Source: Bacteroidales bacterium (GTDB lineage Bacteria; Bacteroidota; Bacteroidia; Bacteroidales; PUMT01). From it: a stretch of 12,153 nt of DNA. Both the position numbers and the translations under genes were made by a program. The notes under the pieces were generated by a model. That model was given only the letters and a program-made list of their open reading frames with translations. It made no database searches and was not told where the DNA came from. This document shows, piece by piece, positions 1-6,714 of the stretch (positions are counted from its first letter, which is position 1; each line of letters starts with the position of its first letter). The stretch covers positions 1-12,153 of the forward strand of contig SLOS01000218.1 of the NCBI GenBank assembly GCA_007132365.1, in the 5' to 3' direction.

Positions 1-78
1 GTTAAAATAATGGAAACAAGGCCTTTGAGCAAAGATAAATGCTGGAGGTTAGTAGAAATAATTGAAAGAGCAAAATAG
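1..78 (+). CDS. rpsQ: 30S ribosomal protein S17 (uS17), C-terminal fragment
   Basis: This is an open frame entering from the left edge and ending at a TAG at 76-78, leaving 25 codons. The residues include a METRPLSKDK stretch and end in a helix-like VEIIERAK. An 'E..PLSK.K.W.L..I..RA' ending is the usual C-terminus of bacterial S17, a primary 16S rRNA-binding protein of the small subunit. Position supports the call, because rpsQ directly precedes rplN in the spc operon and only two bases separate this stop from the rplN start. The start and the OB-fold core lie outside the window. The identification rests on a short tail plus synteny. Confidence 0.85.
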   Translation, partial: VKIMETRPLSKDKCWRLVEIIERAK

Positions 79-80
79 CG

Positions 81-446
81 ATGATACAACAAGAAAGCAG
101 ATTGGGCGTAGCTGACAATTCCGGGGCAAAAGAGGTGCTTTGCATCAGGGTGCTTGGCGGTAGCGGCAAAAGATACGGAAAGGTTGGTGATAAAATAGTT
201 GTCACCGTAAAGAGCGCCATACCCTCCGGAGAGATCAAAAAAGGCACCGTCAGCAAAGCAGTCATTGTCCGCACCAAAAAGGAAATCCGGAGAAATGACG
301 GCTCATATATACGTTTTGATGACAATGCTGTTGTTCTTCTGAACAATGTTGGTGAAATAAGGGGTACCAGGATTTTCGGGCCTGTTCCGCGCGAGCTTCG
401 TGAGAAATATATGAAGATCGTTTCCCTTGCACCGGAAGTTTTATAA
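81..446 (+). CDS. rplN: 50S ribosomal protein L14 (uL14)
   Basis: L14 is a 23S rRNA-binding protein of the large subunit. It sits at the subunit interface, contributes to an inter-subunit bridge and neighbours L19. The product is 121 aa, the normal length being about 122. It begins MIQQESRLGVADNSGAKEV, the family's hallmark N-terminus, and carries the G.GKRY..VGD segment near residues 27-37 and the GTRIFGPVPRELRE motif near 95-108. The ATG lies two bases after the rpsQ stop and no Shine-Dalgarno is visible. It is full length and unremarkable, the second gene of the ribosomal cluster. In other bacteria this operon is under translational feedback, but I see no such element here. Confidence 0.98.
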   Translation: MIQQESRLGVADNSGAKEVLCIRVLGGSGKRYGKVGDKIVVTVKSAIPSGEIKKGTVSKAVIVRTKKEIRRNDGSYIRFDDNAVVLLNNVGEIRGTRIFGPVPRELREKYMKIVSLAPEVL

Positions 447-465
447 ATTATAAAAAAACAGATTT

Positions 466-789
466 ATGGGCAGAAAATACCATATTAGAAAGGGCGATAC
501 GGTTTATGTGCTATCAGGCGAATCAAGGGGTCAGCAGGGACGGGTACTTGATGTCATCACCAGGGATGGGAAAGCCATAGTTGAAGGTGTGAATATGGTC
601 TCACGCCATACCAAGCCTAATGCCAGGCATACCCAGGGAGGAATAATCAAGAAGGAGGCTCCGGTAAATATTACAAACCTTATGCTGGTGGACCCTTCAA
701 CCGGAAATCCTACCCGGATCGGCAGAAGGTTGAATGAAGAAAATAAATTGGTACGTTATTCTAAAAAAACAGGGGAGGAAATCAAGTAA
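466..789 (+). CDS. rplX: 50S ribosomal protein L24 (uL24)
   Basis: L24 is an assembly-initiator protein that binds the 5' part of 23S rRNA and lies near the peptide exit tunnel. The product is 107 aa, typical for bacteria. A KOW motif occupies roughly residues 7-34 (KGDTVYVLSG, then GRVLDV), followed by the L24 signature GVNMVSRHTKP near 44-54 and the KKEAPVNITNLMLVDP segment. The start follows a short A-rich gap (19 bases after rplN) without a Shine-Dalgarno. The stop codon TAA shares its last base with the rplE start codon, so the two genes overlap by one base and are probably translationally coupled. Confidence 0.97.
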   Translation: MGRKYHIRKGDTVYVLSGESRGQQGRVLDVITRDGKAIVEGVNMVSRHTKPNARHTQGGIIKKEAPVNITNLMLVDPSTGNPTRIGRRLNEENKLVRYSKKTGEEIK

Positions 790-1346
790 TGGACTACAGG
801 CCTTCACTTAAGGATAGATATTACAAGGAAATTGTGCCTGCTCTCAAGAAAGAGTTTAATTACAAAACAGTGATGCAGGTTCCCAGGTTACAGAAGATAG
901 TCATCAACCAGGGGGTTGGTGATGCTGTAGCGGACAAGAAGCTGATTGAGACAGCCCAGGCTGAACTTACTTTAATAGCAGGTCAGAAAGCTGTTCAAAC
1001 AGTTTCGAGAAAGGATATCTCCAACTTCAAGCTCAGGCGTGATATGCCTATCGGTGTACGTGTCACATTGCGAAGGGACAGGATGTATGAATTTCTTGAG
1101 CGGCTTGTTGCAGCAGCCTTGCCCAGGATAAGGGATTTTCGGGGAGTAAGCGCAAAATTTGACGGCAGGGGGAACTATACCCTTGGTATAACTGAACAGA
1201 TAATTTTTCCGGAAATAGATATTGACAAGATCAATAAAATACTTGGAATGGAAATCAGTTTTGTTACAACTGCACGCACTGATGAGGAGGGATTTGCTCT
1301 TCTTCGGGAGTTTGGAGTACCATTTAAAAACGTTAAAAAGAATTAA
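789..1346 (+). CDS. rplE: 50S ribosomal protein L5 (uL5)
   Basis: L5 binds 5S rRNA with L18 and helps form the central protuberance of the large subunit. The product is 185 aa, close to the usual 179-185. Recognisable segments are YKEIVPALKKEFNYK near the N-terminus, VPRLQKIVINQGVGDA near 31-46, the KLRRDMPIGVRVTLR region near 80-95 and FPEIDIDKI near 140-148. The start overlaps the rplX stop by one base (TAATG). A purine run, GGGGAGG at 772-778, lies ten bases upstream, but it also encodes the rplX C-terminus, so it may be incidental. Full length with no missing segment. Confidence 0.98.
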   Translation: MDYRPSLKDRYYKEIVPALKKEFNYKTVMQVPRLQKIVINQGVGDAVADKKLIETAQAELTLIAGQKAVQTVSRKDISNFKLRRDMPIGVRVTLRRDRMYEFLERLVAAALPRIRDFRGVSAKFDGRGNYTLGITEQIIFPEIDIDKINKILGMEISFVTTARTDEEGFALLREFGVPFKNVKKN

Positions 1347-1348
1347 TC

Positions 1349-1618
1349 ATGGCAAAAGAGTCAATGAAAGCCCGTGAAGTACGCCGGCAGAAACTGGTTG
1401 ACCGCTATGCGGATAAACGGGCAAAACTGAAGGCTGAAGGAGATTATATAGGTTTAAGCCTTTTGCCCCGTAACAGTAATCCGATCCGGTTGCATAACCG
1501 ATGTAAACTTACCGGGCGACCAAAAGGTTATATGCGCCAATTCGGAGTGAGCAGGATTACATTCAGGGAAATGGCCTCCAAAGGGCTTATCCCCGGAATA
1601 AAAAAAGCAAGTTGGTAG
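1349..1618 (+). CDS. rpsN: 30S ribosomal protein S14 (uS14), zinc-free form
   Basis: S14 is a late-assembling protein of the 30S head, near S3 and S10. The product is 89 aa, the length of the long, zinc-independent class. The short zinc-binding class is about 61 aa with two CxxC pairs, and neither pair is present here: the only cysteine is in NRCKLTGRPKGYMRQFGVSR (about residues 51-70), the conserved RNA-binding core. The basic N-terminal helix (MKAREVRRQKLVDRYADKRA) is also typical of the long class. The start lies two bases after the rplE stop and no Shine-Dalgarno is visible. Confidence 0.97.
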   Translation: MAKESMKAREVRRQKLVDRYADKRAKLKAEGDYIGLSLLPRNSNPIRLHNRCKLTGRPKGYMRQFGVSRITFREMASKGLIPGIKKASW

Positions 1619-1642
1619 TTAATTTTTAAAAACAAATAAAAG

Positions 1643-2038
1643 ATGACAGATCCGATAGCAGATTATCTTACACGGCTGAGAAACGCCATGATGGCAAAGC
1701 ATAAGATTGTAGAGATTCCTGCTTCCAACGTAAAAAAAGATATTACCAGGATTCTTTATGAGAAGGGTTATGTTCTGAACTATAAATTTGAAGATGACGG
1801 GGTACAGGGAATCATTAAGATTGCCCTTAAATACCATCCCGAATCAAAACAGCCGGCCATAAAATCCCTTCGCCGGGTAAGCCGTCCCGGACTGCGACAG
1901 TATAAGGGGAAGGATGATCTGCCAAGAGTGCTGAACGGACTGGGTATTGCCATTTTATCGACATCTCAGGGAGTTATGTCTGACAAGGAAGCCAGGAAGA
2001 AGAGCATTGGAGGCGAAGTATTGTGTTATGTATATTAA
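1643..2038 (+). CDS. rpsH: 30S ribosomal protein S8 (uS8)
   Basis: S8 is a primary 16S rRNA-binding protein that organises the central domain of the small subunit. In E. coli it is also the translational repressor of the spc operon. The product is 131 aa, the family norm. Visible hallmarks are the N-terminal MTDPIADYLTRLRNAMMAKH, the P.S..KK.I..IL...GY segment near 26-45, and the C-terminal block ILSTSQGVMSDKEARKKSIGGEVLCYVY containing the RNA-contacting STS(Q)G and GGE motifs. The upstream 24 bases are A/T-rich with no Shine-Dalgarno. I could not identify an S8-binding mRNA structure elsewhere in the cluster, so autoregulation here is untested. Confidence 0.98.
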   Translation: MTDPIADYLTRLRNAMMAKHKIVEIPASNVKKDITRILYEKGYVLNYKFEDDGVQGIIKIALKYHPESKQPAIKSLRRVSRPGLRQYKGKDDLPRVLNGLGIAILSTSQGVMSDKEARKKSIGGEVLCYVY

Positions 2039-2040
2039 TT

Positions 2041-2045
2041 GGAGG
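2041..2045 (+). promoter_or_regulatory. Shine-Dalgarno (GGAGG) of rplF
   Basis: GGAGG lies nine bases upstream of the rplF ATG at 2055, inside the 16-base gap after rpsH. This is a near-ideal Shine-Dalgarno position. It stands out because most other starts in the cluster have A/T-rich leaders with no such motif, as is usual in Bacteroidota, and because it is not inside a coding sequence, so codon choice does not explain it. Whether it is used is inference. Confidence 0.6.
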
Positions 2046-2054
2046 AATTGATCA

Positions 2055-2609
2055 ATGTCAAGAATAGGATATGCACCTATAGAATTGCCCGAAAAAGTTA
2101 ACGTATCAATTGACGGTAATAACCTGGTCAGTGTTAAGGGGCCCCTTGGTGAGCTTTCACAGCAGGTTGACCCGCGTATTGAAGTCAAAATTGAAGATAA
2201 CCAGGTTACTTTGGGCAGGTCTTCAGAAGATAACAAGACCAAATCTATGCATGGGTTATACCGTTCGCTTATTTACAATATGGTGGAAGGTGTATCCAAT
2301 GGCTATGAAATCAAGCAGGAGCTTGTTGGTGTCGGGTTCCGGGCGGAAGCTAATGGACAACTCCTGGAACTAAGCGTTGGCTTCTCACACGATATTCATT
2401 TTGAGATCCCCAAAGAAGTTGAAGTGGAGACAAAAACAGAAAGGCGAAGCAATCCCATCATCACCCTGAAAAGTATTGACAAGCAGCTTTTGGGGCAGGT
2501 AGCGGCGAAGATCAGGTCTTTGAGGAAACCTGAACCATACAAGGGCAAAGGAATTAAGTTTGTAGGTGAGCAGCTCAGAAAGAAGGCCGGCAAATCTGCA
2601 AGTGTTTAA
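2055..2609 (+). CDS. rplF: 50S ribosomal protein L6 (uL6)
   Basis: L6 binds 23S rRNA next to the sarcin-ricin loop and the base of the L7/L12 stalk, near the factor-binding site. The product is 184 aa against the usual 175-185. It starts MSRIGYAPIELPEKV, has the VSVKGPLGELSQ motif near 24-35 and ends with the duplicated L6 fold carrying the conserved RKPEPYKGKGIKF motif near 153-165. The ATG at 2055 is supported by the family N-terminus and by a GGAGG nine bases upstream, one of the few clear Shine-Dalgarno sites in the window. Full length; the small basic/serine C-terminus (KKAGKSASV) is normal. Confidence 0.98.
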   Translation: MSRIGYAPIELPEKVNVSIDGNNLVSVKGPLGELSQQVDPRIEVKIEDNQVTLGRSSEDNKTKSMHGLYRSLIYNMVEGVSNGYEIKQELVGVGFRAEANGQLLELSVGFSHDIHFEIPKEVEVETKTERRSNPIITLKSIDKQLLGQVAAKIRSLRKPEPYKGKGIKFVGEQLRKKAGKSASV

Positions 2610-2634
2610 TAAAATTCAAAATCGGTAATCAATC

Positions 2635-2994
2635 ATGGCTTTAACTAAGCTTAAAAGAAGAAAGCGGATAAAAATGAGGATCCGCAAACATGTTTCCGGA
2701 ACCGGGGAGCGGCCGCGTATGACCGTTTTCCGCAGTAACAGGGAGATGTATGTACAACTGGTCGATGACCTGAACGGCAGAACGCTCGTTGCTGCCTCAT
2801 CGCTCAAAAAGGATGAGGAAACAGCTGATAAAATTAACAAGATCGAACAGGCAAAACAAGTTGGAAAACTTATTGCGGAGAAATCTCTTGAAAAAGGTAT
2901 TGCAAATGTAGTATTTGACAGAAATGGATATTTATATCATGGCAGGGTTAAGGCCTTGGCTGATGCTGCCAGGGAAGGAGGATTAAAATTTTAG
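2635..2994 (+). CDS. rplR: 50S ribosomal protein L18 (uL18)
   Basis: L18 binds 5S rRNA together with L5 and attaches it to the 50S central protuberance. The product is 119 aa, typical length. The highly basic N-terminal arm (KLKRRKRIKMRIRKHVSGT) is the rRNA-binding tail. It is followed by ERPRMTVFRSNREMYVQLVDD near 26-46, the core VAASSLKKDE region, and the C-terminal VVFDRNGYLYHGRVKALADAAREGGL block, which is the family's strongest signature. The ATG follows a 25-base A/T-rich gap with no Shine-Dalgarno, and the next gene starts three bases after the stop. Confidence 0.98.
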   Translation: MALTKLKRRKRIKMRIRKHVSGTGERPRMTVFRSNREMYVQLVDDLNGRTLVAASSLKKDEETADKINKIEQAKQVGKLIAEKSLEKGIANVVFDRNGYLYHGRVKALADAAREGGLKF

Positions 2995-2997
2995 GTT

Positions 2998-3513
2998 ATG
3001 TCAACAACAATAAGAAAAGTAAAAACCAGTGATCTGGAGCTGAAAGACCGTGTTGTCAGCATTCAGCGTGTTACCAAAGTAACCAAGGGAGGCCGCACAT
3101 TCAGTTTTTCGGCTATTGTAGTGGTTGGTAATGAGGACGGGATCGTAGGTTACGGACTTGGCAAAGCCAATGAAGTGACAACTGCAATATCCAAAGGGAT
3201 TGAGGACGCGAAAAAGAACCTGGTGCGGGTGCCGATCCATAAAGGTACGATACCTCACGAACAATATGCAAAATATGGTGGTGCAAGGGTATTTCTCAAG
3301 CCTGCTTCCCATGGTACGGGGGTTGTTGCAGGAGGGGCGATGCGCGCAGTTCTGGAAAGTGTGGGAATAACCGATGTGCTTGCCAAATCAAAGGGATCAT
3401 CAAACCCGCATAACCTGGTTAAGGCTACTTTTGATGCACTTATGGAATTGAGAGATGCTCACACAGTTTCCGAACTCAGAGGCATTCCGCTGGATAAAGT
3501 TTTTAACGGATAG
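2998..3513 (+). CDS. rpsE: 30S ribosomal protein S5 (uS5)
   Basis: S5 lies on the solvent side of the 30S subunit beside S4 and S8. It contributes to translational fidelity and to the mRNA entry helicase activity. The product is 171 aa (usual 165-175). The N-terminal double-stranded-RNA-binding-like domain (about residues 12-77) contains DRVVSIQRVTKVTKGGRTFSF and the G..GIVGYGLGKANEV loop. The C-terminal domain (about 85-160) contains GTGVVAGGAMRAVLESVGI and NPHNLVKATFDAL. The start is three bases after the rplR stop. An AAGGAGG at 2975-2981 is sixteen bases upstream and lies inside rplR coding sequence, too far to be an obvious ribosome-binding site. Confidence 0.98.
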   Translation: MSTTIRKVKTSDLELKDRVVSIQRVTKVTKGGRTFSFSAIVVVGNEDGIVGYGLGKANEVTTAISKGIEDAKKNLVRVPIHKGTIPHEQYAKYGGARVFLKPASHGTGVVAGGAMRAVLESVGITDVLAKSKGSSNPHNLVKATFDALMELRDAHTVSELRGIPLDKVFNG

Positions 3514-3529
3514 ATTTTAAATTACTGTC

Positions 3530-3712
3530 ATGGCAAAGATCAGGATTACACAGATTAAAAGTAAAATTGGAAGCAACCATCGCCAGAAAAGGACTTTGGA
3601 GGCATTGGGACTGAAACGTATAAACGACAGCGTTGAAACTGAATCCACTCCGCAGATAGCCGGGATGCTGGATAAAGTTCGTCATTTGCTAAGGATTGAA
3701 CAGATTAAATAA
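3530..3712 (+). CDS. rpmD: 50S ribosomal protein L30 (uL30)
   Basis: L30 is a small 23S rRNA-binding protein of the large subunit with a ferredoxin-like fold. The product is 60 aa, the usual bacterial length. The sequence shows the family pattern: I.IT.IKS.IG then a basic KRTLEALGLKRIND segment near 21-34, then the C-terminal IAGMLDKVRHLLRIE helix. It sits between rpsE and rplO as in the standard spc operon. The ATG follows a 16-base gap without a Shine-Dalgarno. Nothing is unusual. Confidence 0.96.
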   Translation: MAKIRITQIKSKIGSNHRQKRTLEALGLKRINDSVETESTPQIAGMLDKVRHLLRIEQIK

Positions 3713-3730
3713 AATAATATTATTACAGAT

Positions 3731-4177
3731 ATGGATTTGAGTAATTTAAAACCTGCTAAAGGCTCAATAAAACGTGAAAAGAGGTTGGGACGAGGTGAAG
3801 GTTCTGGCAGGGGCGGAACCTCCACAAAAGGTCACAAAGGACAGAAATCACGTTCAGGGTACAGCAAACAGTTCGGATTTGAAGGCGGACAGATGCCCCT
3901 GCAGAGAAGGGTGCCCAAATTCGGGTTCAGGAATATAAACCGCAAATCCTATAAAGGGATCAACATAGGTGTCTTGCAGAGCCTTTCTGAAAAAACGGGC
4001 ACAGCATCAATAGATTTACAGACTCTTATCAGTGCCGGGTTTGCCTCAAAGAATGATCTGATAAAAATTCTGGGAGACGGGACGCTTGATGCAAAAATTG
4101 AGGTGAAGGCACATGCATTTTCCAAATCGGCCCGGGAAGCAATTGAAAAATCTGGTGGCTCTGCTGTAAAAATATAA
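3731..4177 (+). CDS. rplO: 50S ribosomal protein L15 (uL15)
   Basis: L15 is a mid-to-late assembly protein that threads deep into 23S rRNA. The product is 148 aa (usual 143-150). The N-terminal third is the characteristic glycine/arginine-rich extension (LKPAKGSIKREKRLGRGEGS, then GRGGTSTKGHKGQKSRSGYS). After it come FEGGQMPLQRRVPKFGF near 49-65 and the globular C-terminal domain ending with KVKAHAFSKSA-type residues and a GG.V.. finish. The start codon choice matches the MDLSNLKPA family beginning. It lies 18 bases after rpmD and eight bases before secY. Confidence 0.97.
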   Translation: MDLSNLKPAKGSIKREKRLGRGEGSGRGGTSTKGHKGQKSRSGYSKQFGFEGGQMPLQRRVPKFGFRNINRKSYKGINIGVLQSLSEKTGTASIDLQTLISAGFASKNDLIKILGDGTLDAKIEVKAHAFSKSAREAIEKSGGSAVKI

Positions 4178-4185
4178 TATTTTTT

Positions 4186-5523
4186 ATGAAGAAATTCATT
4201 GAAACCATAAAGAACATTTTTAAGATTGAGGATCTTCGCTCAAGGATTTTATATACCCTCGGGATATTGCTTATCTACCGGCTTGGTTCCTTTGTTGTGT
4301 TGCCCGGCATAGATCCCTACCAGTTGGCTGCTCTTCGTGACCAGACATCCGATGGTATCCTGGGACTTCTTGATATGTTTTCGGGGGGTGCTTTTGCCAA
4401 TGCTTCTATTTTTGCCCTGGGTATCATGCCCTATATTTCCGCATCTATTGTTGTCCAGTTGCTTGGAATTGCGATTCCCTATTTTCAAAGGCTTCAGCGT
4501 GAAGGAGAAAGCGGGAGGAGAAAGATCAATCAAATTACAAGGTATCTTACTGTACTTATTCTTATTTTCCAGGGACCGGCATACCTGACGAACCTTCGTG
4601 TGCAGGTTCCCAATGCCTTCGTGCTGGAAGGTCCTATGTTTTGGGCTTTCCTGGTAATCATCCTTATTTCAGGAACCATGTTCGTTATGTGGCTTGGTGA
4701 ACGTATTACCGATAAAGGAATAGGGAACGGTATTTCCCTGATTATCATGGTAGGGATAATTGCCCGTCTGCCTTTTGCCCTGTTTGCTGAGTTTTTCTCA
4801 AAACTTGAACAGCAGCAGGGAGGAGGATTGATAATGTTTATCGTAGAGATGGTCGTTCTGTTCTTTGTTTTCATGGGAGTTATTTTACTTGTTCAGGGGA
4901 CAAGACGAATTCCCGTACAGTATGCCAAACGGATTGTTGGCAATAAACAGTATGGTGGTGTAAGACAGTACATTCCGCTTAAAGTAAATTCTGCAGGTGT
5001 TATGCCGATTATTTTTGCACAGGCCCTGATGTTCATTCCGCTTACACTGTCGAGTTTTGCCCCTACAGAGGCAATGACGGGCTTTGCTGCAGCATTCAGT
5101 AACTTTACAGGATTCTGGTATAACTTTACCTTTGCGGTATTGATTATTCTGTTCACATATTTCTATACGGCCGTAACCATTAATCCGGGCCAGATGGCAG
5201 AAGACATGAAGCGTAACGGGGGATTCATCCCGGGTGTAAAACCGGGAAAGAAGACAGTTGAGTTTCTTGATACCATTATGTCCAGGATAACACTTCCCGG
5301 GTCGATGTTCCTTGCATTGGTTGCAATTTTACCTGCATTTGCAATGCTTGCCGGAGTCAACTCTCAGTGGGCCCAGTTTTATGGCGGAACATCTTTGCTT
5401 ATTATGGTGGGAGTGGTTCTGGATACATTGCAGCAGATAGAGAGCCATTTGCTTATGCGACATTATGACGGTCTTATGAAATCCGGCAGAATCAAAGGAA
5501 GAAGCGGCGGAGGCCCAATCTGA
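4186..5523 (+). CDS. secY: Preprotein translocase subunit SecY
   Basis: SecY is the channel-forming subunit of the SecYEG translocon in the inner membrane. It exports unfolded proteins driven by SecA and inserts membrane proteins from the ribosome. The product is 445 aa, normal length. Ten hydrophobic segments can be placed at about residues 18-38, 73-95, 118-136, 150-171, 180-204, 214-237, 267-290, 308-332, 368-390 and 397-416. The plug region follows the first helix (GLLDMFSGGAFANASIFALG, 60-79). Cytosolic loop four holds QGTRRIPVQYAKR (237-249) and loop five MKRNGGFIPGVKPGK (341-355), sites where SecA or the ribosome dock. The start follows rplO by eight bases and the frame is intact. Its place at the end of the spc genes, before map and infA, is the conserved arrangement. 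Confidence 0.98.
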   Translation: MKKFIETIKNIFKIEDLRSRILYTLGILLIYRLGSFVVLPGIDPYQLAALRDQTSDGILGLLDMFSGGAFANASIFALGIMPYISASIVVQLLGIAIPYFQRLQREGESGRRKINQITRYLTVLILIFQGPAYLTNLRVQVPNAFVLEGPMFWAFLVIILISGTMFVMWLGERITDKGIGNGISLIIMVGIIARLPFALFAEFFSKLEQQQGGGLIMFIVEMVVLFFVFMGVILLVQGTRRIPVQYAKRIVGNKQYGGVRQYIPLKVNSAGVMPIIFAQALMFIPLTLSSFAPTEAMTGFAAAFSNFTGFWYNFTFAVLIILFTYFYTAVTINPGQMAEDMKRNGGFIPGVKPGKKTVEFLDTIMSRITLPGSMFLALVAILPAFAMLAGVNSQWAQFYGGTSLLIMVGVVLDTLQQIESHLLMRHYDGLMKSGRIKGRSGGGPI

Positions 5524-5543
5524 CCTTAAATATTAGTTCTTTG

Positions 5544-6353
5544 ATGTTAAATGAAAAGACAAGGGAAGCAATAGAGTTTATGAGGGAGTGCAATCTGCTG
5601 GTTTCAAAAACACTTGCAGAAGTTGCAAAGATTGTTGAACCCGGTGTCACTACCCTGGAACTTGACCGAATAGCTGAGGAGTATATTCTTGATCATGGAG
5701 GGGTTCCCGGTTTCAAGGGATATAACGGATTCCCGAAAACACTTTGTACATCGGTTAACTCGCAGGTCGTTCATGGTATACCTTCGGGATATGTACTCAA
5801 GGAAGGGGATATTGTTTCAGTTGATTGCGGTGTAAGGATGAACGGCTATTATGGAGATACGGCCTATACCTTTGCTGTGGGTGAACTTTCTGATGATGTT
5901 GCTGAACTGCTAAGGGTTACTCATGAATGCCTCCATCAGGGCATAGAGCAGGCTGTTGCAGGGAAAAGGCTCGGTGATATCGGACATGCAGTTCAAACAC
6001 ATGCAGAGAGTTCGGGGTTTTCGGTAGTGCGGGAAATGGTAGGTCACGGACTGGGGGAGAGCCTGCATGAGGAGCCGGAAGTTCCCAATTATGGCAGGCG
6101 TGGGCGAGGTCCCCTTTTGAGAAGTGGTATGGTTTTATGCATAGAGCCGATGATCAATCTCGGCAGCAGGCATATTATCCAGGACTCAGATGGCTGGACC
6201 ATACGTACCAGAGACGGCAAGCCCTCCGCACACTATGAACTGGCGGTGGTTACAGGAAAAGAAAAAGCAGACATATTGTCAACATTCAAATATATTGAAG
6301 AAGAATTATTTAACAATAACAAGGGGTTACCATGGCAAAACAAAAAGCCATAG
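5544..6353 (+). CDS. map: Type I methionine aminopeptidase
   Basis: The enzyme removes the initiator methionine from nascent proteins in the cytosol, using a two-metal centre. Starting at the ATG at 5544, the product is 269 aa. All ligands and catalytic residues expected from E. coli MetAP are visible: His77 (VVHGIP), Asp94 (SVDCG), Asp105 (GDTAYTF), His168 (VGHGLG), Glu201 (IEPMI) and Glu232 (HYELAVV), with His175 in SLHEEP. There is no N-terminal zinc-finger extension, so it is the short type Ia form. A TTG immediately upstream (5541) is a possible but weaker start that would add one residue. The 3' end overlaps infA by 22 bases, and the extra C-terminal tail (after about residue 250) is hydrophilic and probably not part of the pita-bread fold. 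Confidence 0.97.
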   Translation: MLNEKTREAIEFMRECNLLVSKTLAEVAKIVEPGVTTLELDRIAEEYILDHGGVPGFKGYNGFPKTLCTSVNSQVVHGIPSGYVLKEGDIVSVDCGVRMNGYYGDTAYTFAVGELSDDVAELLRVTHECLHQGIEQAVAGKRLGDIGHAVQTHAESSGFSVVREMVGHGLGESLHEEPEVPNYGRRGRGPLLRSGMVLCIEPMINLGSRHIIQDSDGWTIRTRDGKPSAHYELAVVTGKEKADILSTFKYIEEELFNNNKGLPWQNKKP

Positions 6354-6550
6354 AACAAGATGGAACAATTGTTGAAGCCTTATCCAATGCAATGTTTAAG
6401 GTTGAACTTGAGAACGGGCATACAATTATTGCCCATATTTCGGGAAAAATGAGAATGCATTATATTAAAATTCTTCCCGGCGACAAGGTCAAGGTGGAGA
6501 TGTCACCATACGACCTCACCAAAGGAAGAATTTGTTACAGGTATAAATAA
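6332..6550 (+). CDS. infA: Translation initiation factor IF-1
   Basis: IF-1 binds the A site of the 30S subunit during initiation and works with IF-2 and IF-3. The product is 72 aa, the exact usual length, and is a single S1/OB-fold domain. Hallmarks are the IEQDGTIVEALSNAMFKVEL start (about 7-26), the HISGKMR segment near 35-41 and the LPGDKVKVEMSPYDLTKGRI stretch near 48-67. The ATG lies inside the last codons of map, overlapping by 22 bases in a different frame, with AAGGGG five bases upstream as a weak purine run. Translational coupling to map is plausible but is inference. Confidence 0.98.
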   Translation: MAKQKAIEQDGTIVEALSNAMFKVELENGHTIIAHISGKMRMHYIKILPGDKVKVEMSPYDLTKGRICYRYK

Positions 6551-6565
6551 TAAAACGATTTGGAT

Positions 6566-6682
6566 ATGAAGGTAAGGGCCTCGGTAAAAAAGAGAAGTAC
6601 AGACTGTAAGATAGTCCGCCGAAAAGGACGTTTGTACGTGATTAACAAAAAGAATCCCAAATTCAAACAAAGACAGGGATAG
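6566..6682 (+). CDS. rpmJ: 50S ribosomal protein L36 (bL36), zinc-free form
   Basis: L36 is a small protein that bridges 23S rRNA helices on the large subunit. The gene is 38 codons plus TAG, short enough to be missed by length-filtered gene finders. It begins MKVRASVKKR and ends NPKFKQRQG, both diagnostic of L36. The classical form binds zinc through Cys11, Cys14, Cys27 and His33. Here these positions read Ser, Cys, Asn and Phe, so only Cys14 remains and zinc cannot be bound in the usual way. I know a very similar ligand-poor L36 from Bacteroides, so this is a lineage trait and not damage. It sits between infA and rpsM, its conserved place. Confidence 0.96.
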   Translation: MKVRASVKKRSTDCKIVRRKGRLYVINKKNPKFKQRQG

Positions 6683-6686
6683 TGTA

Positions 6687-6703
6687 AATTTAGCTTCTAA
6701 ATT
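6687..6703 (+). other. Small A/T-rich inverted repeat in rpmJ-rpsM gap
   Basis: The 32-base gap between rpmJ and rpsM holds AATTTAG, a three-base CTT loop and CTAAATT, a perfect 7-base inverted repeat. It has only one G-C pair and is not followed by a T-tract, so it is not a convincing terminator. In gammaproteobacteria the leader before rpsM is the S4-binding regulatory site of the alpha operon. Nothing in the sequence shows that this weak hairpin plays that role. Confidence 0.3.
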
Positions 6704-6714
6704 AAATATTAATT

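Noticed and set aside
2..346. Minus-strand open frame opposite rplN and similar antisense frames through the cluster
   Set aside because: Each lies opposite a conserved ribosomal or housekeeping gene and its translation shows no recognisable domain. They are shadows of the real genes.
772..788. GGGGAGG as ribosome-binding site for rplE
   Set aside because: The spacing of ten bases is acceptable, but the run encodes Gly-Glu-Glu at the end of rplX. I could not separate function from coding need, so it is not listed as a site.
2975..2997. AAGGAGG as ribosome-binding site for rpsE
   Set aside because: It lies sixteen bases before the ATG and encodes the conserved EGG of the L18 C-terminus, so it is explained by coding sequence and is too distant.
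3713..3724. Perfect palindrome AATAATATTATT between rpmD and rplO
   Set aside because: It is pure A/T, short and in an A/T-rich gap, so it is expected by chance and has no loop to form a useful hairpin.
5541..5543. TTG as the start codon of map
   Set aside because: An ATG follows immediately and gives a normal type I methionine aminopeptidase N-terminus. TTG adds one residue with no supporting motif.
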